Shown here: positions 56,261 to 64,000 of the stretch, one piece after another
How the letters are laid out: each line of letters opens with the position of its first letter
Numbering within the stretch: the stretch's first letter is position 1
Assembly: GCF_900005765.1 (NCBI RefSeq)
Contig: NC_041690.1
Coordinates: 2,170,001 to 2,234,000, forward strand
Direction: 5' to 3'
Source of the DNA: Plasmodium relictum
Taxonomy: Eukaryota; Apicomplexa; Aconoidasida; Haemosporida; Plasmodiidae
DNA length: 64,000 nucleotides
Notes under the pieces: generated by a model
What the model saw: the letters and a program-made list of their open reading frames with translations, nothing else
Databases searched by the model: none
What the model was told of the DNA's origin: nothing
Program-made: the position numbers and the translations under genes

Positions 56261-59200
56261 ATGAAGAGAAATGATGAAAAAAGGAATAACATTAGCTTAA
56301 ATTGTAAAGTAGGTATAAATATTCAGAAAAATATAAGCAAGCATCTCATTACATCAAAAGGGAAACATAATTTACAAAGATATAGAAGATGTAAAAACGA
56401 ATTTAAAGAAAATTTAGAATATACAAAAATTAAAAATAATGTGAAAAACGAGACACATATAAAAAATGGATTAACCAGAAGTTCAAAAAACTTTGTACTT
56501 AAGGAAGATATACTAAATGAAAATAATATAAATAATAAATATTCCATTAACAAGATAATGAAAGAAGAAAATATAGAAAACGCCAAAGAAAAACATAATT
56601 ATAAAATTTTTAAAAAGGATAGAGTATTTAATTATAAAAAGTATTATGAAAGAGTAAATCAGTGGAAGGAAAAGAGATGTACCTTCACTAATTGTGGGAA
56701 TAAAATAAAAAAAAAAGAAATAGGATTAGAAAATAAAAAAAAAGGTTTAAGTAAAATATTAAAATATACTGAACCAAAAAAGAATACAAAAAGAAAATAT
56801 GATAAATATGAGAACTCATATAAACAAAAAACTACAAATAATATCAGAAATTATTTAAATGAAATACAGATTAAAAAAAAGAGTACAAGATATTTACAAA
56901 ATGAAAAAAATATTAAGAATAATGTAAATTATAATCATAACAAAAGAAATAACGAAATTTTATACAACAAGAAAAAAGATAAAAAAGTTGTTCATATATC
57001 TAATGGTGACAATTTTCAAGATAACAATAATGATAATAAAAATAATAGAGTTTGTGACAATTATATAAATTTTAGTTGTAATAATAATAGAAATTATAGC
57101 AAATCTCACAACAATATTATTCCTTTGAAATTAAGCAGCAATAAAATAAGAATTACAAATAAAAACACAATAAGTAGATATAGTATAGACAAACTCAAAT
57201 CAAATGAAACTATATTAGAAAATGCAGAAAAGAATATATGTTCAAATAAAACAATAATAAATAGTTTTGATTATATTGATTCTTTTAATAATTTTTCAAC
57301 TAATCCTACTTTCCTCGTCAAATCTAATGAAACTATTTTCCATGCTCCCTTAAAAAGCAATTTAATTAATCTTGAAAATAAATCAAAATTTAATTTATTT
57401 AATAAAAAATACATGGAACAAGGTTATAAAAATTATAGTACAAAAGTAAGAACTATTCCTAATTTGAATATTTTATATCCTTTACAAAAAGACGATAACG
57501 AAAAAATACAAAAAAATCAAAAAGATAATTATTCTAAAGACATAATAAAAAATGAATATTTAGATACTAGTTGTAAAATGGAAATACTAAAATGTACAAA
57601 TGATATAAATATAACAAATATGAAAATTAAATTAAAAAAAGAAACAAAAAAAAGTGTAAGCATGGAAAATTGTAAAAGTTCTTATAATTATCATAAAGAG
57701 AACTGCTTAACAAGTTTCCTTAGTGACAAGGAAATGAATAAAAGAAAAAAGAAATTATTAAATAATGTTAAAACCAGTATATATAATGAAAGGAATATTT
57801 TAAAAAAAAATGATATATTATGTAATTATGATAATAATTTTCTAATTAAAAATGATTTAGAGAATAATAATAAAAAATATAGTTACAAACAATTATATAC
57901 CTCAAAAAATAATATTTCGTCTATTTTGAATATAAAAAATCCTTTCATATGTGTATACGAAAATGTAAAATATTTTGATGATATTATAGTTGATAAGAAA
58001 GAATCAAATAAAGAAAAGAGTTCTCGCACTTTTAATAGTATAACTTTATGTAATAAAAATAAATATATATCAGAAAATAGAGTAAATAATTACTCATTTA
58101 TGAAGACTAATAAAATTGAAAAAAAAAACATTAAAAATAATGAAGTAATGAAAATTGAAACAGATAAAATATATTCCAATGAAAATTATTCTTTTAATAA
58201 TAATATTCAAATAAAGAAAAATCCTTTTAAAAATTTAAATTTGGATATAGAAAATTACAAAATGAAACATGAAATATTAGACCACAAAAAGTATGGTAAA
58301 AAAAATTTCAAAAATAAAAAATATTTTAAAAGATTTAACAGATTCCATAAAAAAAAAAAAGAAAAAAATTTAATTATGCTAGAAAATATGCATGATATAA
58401 AAGAGAAAAAATTATATTCTGATAATAATTATAGGTCTTTAGAATTAGACAATGAAATATTAAATATTAATAAACATAAAAAACTAGTTCATATAAAAGA
58501 AAAAGACATAAAGAGAAATTTTGATATATTTTTGTGTTTATTTATGAAACATGAAAAAAACGAGTCTTTTCTTTTTTGCTTAATATTTGACGAAGAATTG
58601 ACGAAATATTCTTTTTTTTATCATAACCATATAAAACCAATTTTAGATGATTATAAAAAATCAAAATTCGAAAAATTAAAAAAGGAAGATAGAAATTCAA
58701 CATTTAGAGATTATAATTGTATAAGTTTAAATAAAATAATAGTAGAAATTATGATTCCTACAATAAAAAATAATTACTTAAAATATATAAATGAGCTATA
58801 TAATAAAAAAGAAAGTGATGTTGAGATCAGTTCTTCAGATGAATTACAAAGAGAAATAAGAGAAATTAATAAAGAGATAAAAAATTTGGAAATAAAGTCT
58901 CTTGATAAGCATACAAAAGAATTACCAATCAGAACTGTTAATAATTACGAAAAAAAAATAAAATTAATTGAAAAACCAAAGTGGAGTAAGGAAAAGAATT
59001 TAAAAAAACTATTAAGGAAACAACAAAATTATAATCCTTTTACTATTTTTGGTACAAGTATAAAAGAAGTAAATCTAGAAGAAATATTTACTTTGGAAGT
59101 ATATAATCATTATGTTACCAATGAAGATAGATTTCAAAACAGAATATTACATGAATTATATGTTGGGAATTATATAAAAAATTTGTATCAGAAAATTAAT

Positions 59201-59869
59201 TATGATGAGTGGTATTATGTTTTAGATTCTCTAAAGAAAAATTGGAAATATTTTGCTAATCTTGAATGTAACATGCTTTTAGATCCACTATTATTAGAAG
59301 AAATTTTGTGGTATATAGATAATAATAAGATGTACAAGGACAAAAGCAAGGAAATGTATATTTATGAAACTTGCTTTTGCCCTACTCCTGATCCATGTAA
59401 AGAAATAAATTTAAATGATACAAAGAATTTTTACAATTCTATGGCTAATAAATACACTTCTCACAAAGAAATGAAATATAAAAAATTATCATTGCATGAA
59501 GGGACTTCATATTCCAATAATTTAATATTTAAATATGATGAGATGAATAGAGAATATAAGTCATCATATATAAAAAAAAAAAAAGTATTAACAAAAGAAA
59601 ATTTATCTTTCAATATACCTAGGCCATCTAGTGCAATATATTATGATTCAGAATTTTTTCAGAAAAAACTAAAAAAGCATATTTTTACGAAAAAAATGAA
59701 AACTAATAATCATTATAATGTAGATTCACCAAAGTGTGAGGAAGACACCTATCTTCTAAAGTTTAAATCAAATAAATGGATTTCTCAAAATTTTTTCGAT
59801 AATTTTTTTTTTAATTATTATTTATATAATTTCACTAGAACTAATCGTAAGTACAATTCTGTAATTTAA
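56261..59869 (+). CDS. Large protein with INCENP-like IN-box
   Basis: Single exon, 1202 residues from ATG 56261 (the frame stays open further upstream but without another ATG). Residues 1 to about 740 are Asn/Lys-rich low-complexity sequence with little order. A folded region begins near residue 750 (FDIFLCLFMKHEKNESF). At 905-943 there is KPKWSKEKNLKKLLRKQQ, then NPFTIFGTSIKEVNLEEIF. The order W-S/A-R/K, L, Q, F-G-T, L-E-E/D-I-F is that of the INCENP IN-box, the segment that wraps and activates Aurora B kinase (human: W-A-R, F-G-T, L-E-D-I-F). Here about 260 residues follow the IN-box, whereas in animals and yeast it is near the C-terminus, and I see no TSS activation motif close by. It may be an Aurora-binding chromosomal passenger subunit; function is inference from this motif. 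Confidence 0.6.
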   Translation: MKRNDEKRNNISLNCKVGINIQKNISKHLITSKGKHNLQRYRRCKNEFKENLEYTKIKNNVKNETHIKNGLTRSSKNFVLKEDILNENNINNKYSINKIMKEENIENAKEKHNYKIFKKDRVFNYKKYYERVNQWKEKRCTFTNCGNKIKKKEIGLENKKKGLSKILKYTEPKKNTKRKYDKYENSYKQKTTNNIRNYLNEIQIKKKSTRYLQNEKNIKNNVNYNHNKRNNEILYNKKKDKKVVHISNGDNFQDNNNDNKNNRVCDNYINFSCNNNRNYSKSHNNIIPLKLSSNKIRITNKNTISRYSIDKLKSNETILENAEKNICSNKTIINSFDYIDSFNNFSTNPTFLVKSNETIFHAPLKSNLINLENKSKFNLFNKKYMEQGYKNYSTKVRTIPNLNILYPLQKDDNEKIQKNQKDNYSKDIIKNEYLDTSCKMEILKCTNDINITNMKIKLKKETKKSVSMENCKSSYNYHKENCLTSFLSDKEMNKRKKKLLNNVKTSIYNERNILKKNDILCNYDNNFLIKNDLENNNKKYSYKQLYTSKNNISSILNIKNPFICVYENVKYFDDIIVDKKESNKEKSSRTFNSITLCNKNKYISENRVNNYSFMKTNKIEKKNIKNNEVMKIETDKIYSNENYSFNNNIQIKKNPFKNLNLDIENYKMKHEILDHKKYGKKNFKNKKYFKRFNRFHKKKKEKNLIMLENMHDIKEKKLYSDNNYRSLELDNEILNINKHKKLVHIKEKDIKRNFDIFLCLFMKHEKNESFLFCLIFDEELTKYSFFYHNHIKPILDDYKKSKFEKLKKEDRNSTFRDYNCISLNKIIVEIMIPTIKNNYLKYINELYNKKESDVEISSSDELQREIREINKEIKNLEIKSLDKHTKELPIRTVNNYEKKIKLIEKPKWSKEKNLKKLLRKQQNYNPFTIFGTSIKEVNLEEIFTLEVYNHYVTNEDRFQNRILHELYVGNYIKNLYQKINYDEWYYVLDSLKKNWKYFANLECNMLLDPLLLEEILWYIDNNKMYKDKSKEMYIYETCFCPTPDPCKEINLNDTKNFYNSMANKYTSHKEMKYKKLSLHEGTSYSNNLIFKYDEMNREYKSSYIKKKKVLTKENLSFNIPRPSSAIYYDSEFFQKKLKKHIFTKKMKTNNHYNVDSPKCEEDTYLLKFKSNKWISQNFFDNFFFNYYLYNFTRTNRKYNSVI

Positions 59870-61647
59870 TTTTCATGCTTTATTTCTTTTAAAATATCAT
59901 TGGCATTTAAAAAATAAACTTATAAAAAAAATGTTGGAATACTATAAAAAAATTATGTATACACATACGTATACTTATGAACAATTTTTATTTATTTTTC
60001 TAAGAATTAACAATATTTTATATTTATATATTCTTTTTTTAATTAACGACCATAAAAACGTTGTATATAATAATATAATTAAAAATTTGTTCAATTATTA
60101 TTATTATTATTATTTCCATTGTACTATATGATATTTTCCTTTATTTATTTGAAAATATTCACCATATATTCTTAGGTTTATTTGCTATTTTTTTTATTTA
60201 AAAAATAAAATAGTGATTCCTTTTTTGAAGAGATAAAAAAATTAATTATTTTTTTATAATTTTAAAAAAAAATGTATATTTTATATAATATATTTCTGTA
60301 ATATATCTATCAGTAGTAATTTTTTTAAATCAAAGAAAATTTATAGTTTATATTCAAATATACTAATATATTTTTAAAATGAATTCCGTATACTTTAGAG
60401 AAAATAAATTATTTGTTATTATTATTATCTTTTTTAATTATCGTGAAATTTAATGAGCAAATGTATTTTTTTGTAATTATTTAACAAAAATATTCTAATA
60501 TTCAAAAATGATATATGGAATAAGGGTAATTATTAAAGACATTTTCCAAGAATATGTTAGATGCATATATTAAAGAATTCTTCATAAGGCAATCAAAGAT
60601 AAAAAAATATTTCTTTAAATTTAATTTCTTAATGATTACATAATATATAATACTTCAAACTTTTCATAATTTGAATAAAAAAAAGAAAAAATTAAAATAT
60701 ATATCAGCTGTGAAGAACAAAAAATAAATTAACATTAAATTGCATGGTTTTAATGCTTTAATTTTTTAAGTCCAAACACAAATTCTTCTTACATTTCCAA
60801 CTTATTTAAACTGATTATAAAATGTTATTTATAAGGGGTTCAAAAATAAAATTAAGTTAAACTGTTTATATTTGTACTATTTTTCTATGCACTTATTCGT
60901 ATCTTTAATATCAATTTTTTTTTAAAATTACAGCAAAGTTTAATTTTAAGAGAACTATTCATTAAATTACATAGAAAATGTATTAATGTTCATATATTTA
61001 AGTTATTTATTTTTTTTTTTTTTGTGTGTGTATATGCATCAGTTCAAGAAAAAAAAAAGGCACATTTTTTTTTTATACATATGGCATTAAAATGGTGCAT
61101 ATTTGTGTCTACATTTTTTATTGAATAATAATTTGAAATACAAATTATTTTACATGTATGTTGTTTTTTTTTTTTTCTTTGTCATCTTTTGTATTAAAGT
61201 TAAGTTATTAAATTTTTTAATTTATTATACATTATTTTTGTTTTTATATTACATTTATATTCTTTTTAATGGGAAAAAAAAAAATATAATTTATCATTTT
61301 CAATAGTTCACTTACGAATTTATGATAAATTACTGTTTTTGAAAAAAGAGAAACTAACTTTCCTTTTTTCAATTTAAACTGCATTTATAATGTTAAAACT
61401 ATCTTTATAATTTCCATTTTTTGTTATGTATAACGATTCTTGTTTAATTAATTTGTTGTTTTATATATAGCTTATTTATTTTTTTTTTTTTTTTTGAATC
61501 GGATTATTAGCTTACTAATATTTTTTTATTTGTATATATTCTTATTACATATTAATCTTTAAAAGCACTTATATATATAAAAAGTAAAAATTAATTTTTT
61601 TTTTTTTTCTTGTCATTTTTTTAATTATGTAATGTAATTATATACAA
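59870..61647. other. Intergenic spacer, no gene seen
   Basis: About 1.8 kb between the IN-box protein gene and the last gene, same strand. The open frames at 59931-60131 and 61103-61306 are Tyr/Phe/Ile/Leu-biased and unsupported. A less AT-rich patch at 60540-60600 and another at 60705-60800 show no RNA signature. Confidence 0.6.
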
Positions 61648-63332
61648 ATGCATATTTTTATTTATTTTACTTTTTTAGTGCACTTCTTAGATCAGCATAC
61701 AAATAATTTCAGCATTAAGGATTCAGGTGAAAAAAATATAAAAAAACACAAAAACATTACCTGTTCATAATATAACAATATTTCTAATTTATATAATTCA
61801 ATTTTCGTTAATTTTAGTTATTTAATACACAAAAGTACTCTTTACTTTTCTTAAATTTTTTTATTTTATTTTATTATTTTTTTTTTAATTTATATGTTGT
61901 TCTGTCCATCTATTTAATTTTACCATTTTATGAAATTTTCTTTTTTATATTTTAACTTGTTTTTCTATGTGCTTTTTTTTTTTTTTTTATTGTACATTAA
62001 AAAAAAATTTAGAGGCTTTTATAAATATTTACATATTTGTATGATAAAAGTATATGAAATTGTTGTATATTTGTTTTTTTTGTAAAAATTATATTTGTAT
62101 ATACCTTTTTTCTCTTTTTATAAAGGTCTTGATAGAAATAATATATTTTTTTCTGAGCCATATCATAAAATAGCAGGAAAAGAAAATTACCAAAATTATG
62201 AATTAAACGAGGTTCTTGCAGAGCAAATTTACAAAAACATAAAAAATAATTTTAATTATATAAAAGACGTAAGTAATAAACGATATATTTTTTTGATATA
62301 TTTATATTCTTGTTATAAATAAAAAAAAAATTATGCAAAATTGTTATATTGAAGTTTATCTAAATATTTCAATATACATATATATTTTAACTTTTTTTTT
62401 TTTTCCTTATGTAGACTCAATATAATTTACTTAAAAAAAATATTTATCAAAAAGATAATTTGCAAGTCCTATTGGAAAATAAAGAATTAAGAAAAAAGGA
62501 TAAAATAAATAGTGAAAATTTGGAAAATAAAGAAGATTTATTGAAGACTGAATTTATAAAGTTAAGTAATACAGATACAATTCCTCATCTTAAAACTCAT
62601 AATATACTAAAGAATAACAAAAATAACATAGAAATTTATCACCACATTCCTTCTTTAAATTCTGAAAGTCTTACTAAATTTAAAAGTATTAACCAAACAG
62701 AAATTTTAGATAAAAAAGAGGAAAAAATGTGTGACCCTAGATATAATGAGTATCCACCTATGAATGGTTTTGGATATAATCATCACAACACAAGCAATGG
62801 AAATGGATTTTATGCGAACACATATAATAAAGAACCTGCAAATTTAACAATGCAGCAACATAATATGCATGGAAGAAACAACTTGATGTTCGAAGATGGC
62901 AATGTTCCATATGGTCTTTACGATCAGTCAAATTTTTCAGGAACTAATTCTTTGATGTGTGGAAATGTTCCTCCTAATGAACCTAAAATAATGTATAGGA
63001 GAAATGGTATGAACGAACAACCTTATAATAACTATCCGATGACTAATGGAATGGAATATAACTACCCTGTATATGGACAACAATTTAATCCTAATATAAG
63101 GAGAAATACAATGAATGGAGGATACATGCATGAATGTCATTATGCTAATAATGCCAATAGTGCTATATCTAAATCTGCTTGCAGTAGTATAATTGATAAG
63201 GATCATAAAAAAGAAATGTGTAGAAAAAATATATCAAAAGTAAAAAAAGGAGATATAGATATTAACATAGAAACATCCTCTTCAAATCGTAAAGGTGTTA
63301 CAATTGATTTAAATATAGGTGTGGGGAATTAA
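61648..63332 (+). CDS. Protein of unknown function, three exons
   Basis: Not recognised. Exons 61648-61726, 62126-62268 and 62415-63332 join with GT-AG introns (donors GTGAAA, GTAAGT; acceptors TAAAG, TGTAG) in phases 1 and 0, giving 379 residues. The proposed start reads MHIFIYFTFLVHFLDQHTNN, a short hydrophobic stretch; it runs in frame through an internal TTTTTTAG, so an upstream exon spliced to 61679 remains possible. Residues about 27-75 (SEPYHKIAGKENYQNYELNEVLAEQIYKNI) look ordered. After a Lys/Glu/Asn-rich middle, residues about 170-310 are rich in Asn, Met, Tyr, Gly and Pro (YPPMNGFGYNHH, NNYPMTNGMEYNYPVYG), a low-complexity pattern like RNA-binding or condensate-forming proteins. The C-terminus is basic then acidic. 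No catalytic motif seen. Confidence 0.68.
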
Positions 63333-64000
63333 CGTTTTTTATTTTAAATTCTTCTTATAAAATTTAATTAATAAGACTCATATAAAAATTTTCCATATGT
63401 GAGTTCTTTTTATTATATCACTTTTTCAAATAATAAAGAAGACACCTTAAGAATTCATTGCCTGAATACATTAATTTTTATTTCTTAAAAAAGTAGAATA
63501 TATTGTGTATTTCTACAGGATTAATGTTTTACAATGTTACTATTTAATTTAGAGTGTTTGATTTTTCTTTGATTGCTCTTTTTGTCATTTTACTTTTTAT
63601 TCATTCATTCTTTCATTTTTTTTTTTTTTTTTTTTGTAATTGATTACTTATTTATTTTTAATTCATGTTTAAATAATACTTAGATTTTAATTACATTTTA
63701 CGATATTAATGTATTGCATTGATTATATAACTCTTTTTTTATATATTATTTAAAATAATATTACCATTTTTAGTTCATAAAAAATTTCTAATAATTAATA
63801 TCATCAAAAATTTAAGTAAAGATTGATTTTTCGTTTAAAACTAATTATTATGTAAATTGTTAGTAACTAGGAATAAAAAGTTAATTTAAAAATATAAAAA
63901 AAAAAAAAAGAAACTAAATTCCTCATTATAATACATATAGAATTTACTAATGTAATTAATATATATAAAGATACAATATGAATTTCAATTTATATTTAAT
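63333..64000. other. Terminal spacer, no gene seen
   Basis: 3' flank of the last gene to the window edge. AT-rich with a T-run at 63618-63636; no open frame or RNA gene supported. Confidence 0.65.

Noticed and set aside
61081..61126. MALKWCIFVSTFFIE as a signal-peptide first exon for the last gene
   Set aside because: None of its GT donors gives the phase needed by the downstream exon beginning at 61679; a simpler in-frame ATG at 61648 exists, though this alternative is not fully excluded.
62937..63206. 89-codon minus-strand ORF opposite the last gene
   Set aside because: Shadow of exon 3, whose plus-strand frame joins upstream exons in phase.
1..64000. Search for CRISPR arrays, transposons, subtelomeric gene families or bacterial-type operons
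   Set aside because: None seen: no regularly spaced repeats, no transposase or reverse transcriptase motifs, no var/rif/pir-type genes. The content is ordinary core-chromosome sequence.

Overview
This is a nuclear chromosome segment of a malaria parasite (genus Plasmodium). The evidence is extreme A+T richness with long dA:dT tracts and AT microsatellites, short AT-rich GT-AG introns, low-complexity Asn/Lys/Asp-rich insertions in conserved proteins, and apicomplexan-specific genes: an alveolin, a RAP-domain protein and a PiT phosphate transporter. Base composition looks like P. falciparum or an avian Plasmodium; I cannot decide the species. From memory, the gene order matches, in reverse, a conserved core block on P. 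falciparum chromosome 13 (SPECT1 - CK2 beta - aconitase/IRP - RPS6 - V-ATPase D - PIGB - RPL18 - RPL18a - U6 - PiT - MPC2 - Rab11b - DBR1). This is core rather than subtelomeric sequence; I saw no var/rif-type genes, transposons or CRISPR arrays.

Layout. 1-9 kb: the 3' end of a helical protein (SPECT1 by position), a two-exon CK2 beta subunit with a very long Glu/Asp tract, a TPR protein on the minus strand, and an 843-residue RAP-domain protein. 9.8-16.5 kb: aconitase/IRP (minus) divergent from RPS6 (plus) across a 3 kb spacer. 18.6-20.5 kb: a seven-exon V-ATPase subunit D, reconstructed from the sequence. 22-28 kb: an alveolin, a small four-exon tail-anchored protein (minus) assembled here by splice phase, and GPI mannosyltransferase III (PIGB). 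29-35 kb: an unrecognised 455-residue protein, then RPL18 and RPL18a head to head, with a C/D box snoRNA inside an RPL18 intron. 36-39 kb: an RNA-gene island with U6 snRNA, tRNA-Arg(UCU) and, between them, an unidentified candidate structured RNA. 40.8-50.7 kb: PiT phosphate transporter, mitochondrial pyruvate carrier 2 and Rab11b. 52.7-64 kb: lariat debranching enzyme DBR1, a 1202-residue protein with an INCENP-like IN-box, and a three-exon protein of unknown function.

Functionally the genes are mostly housekeeping: translation (eS6, eL18, eL20, tRNA, snoRNA), splicing (U6, DBR1), organelle metabolism (aconitase, MPC2, probably the RAP protein), secretory and membrane biology (PIGB, Rab11b, V-ATPase D, alveolin, the tail-anchored protein), and signalling or division (CK2 beta, INCENP-like protein). 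The observations I rate highest are the candidate structured RNA at about 37.1-37.5 kb, the intronic snoRNA, the small tail-anchored split gene, the IN-box in the large unannotated ORF, and the large charged insertion in DBR1. Exon joins were derived by hand from splice dinucleotides, phase and family similarity; no alignment or expression data were available.
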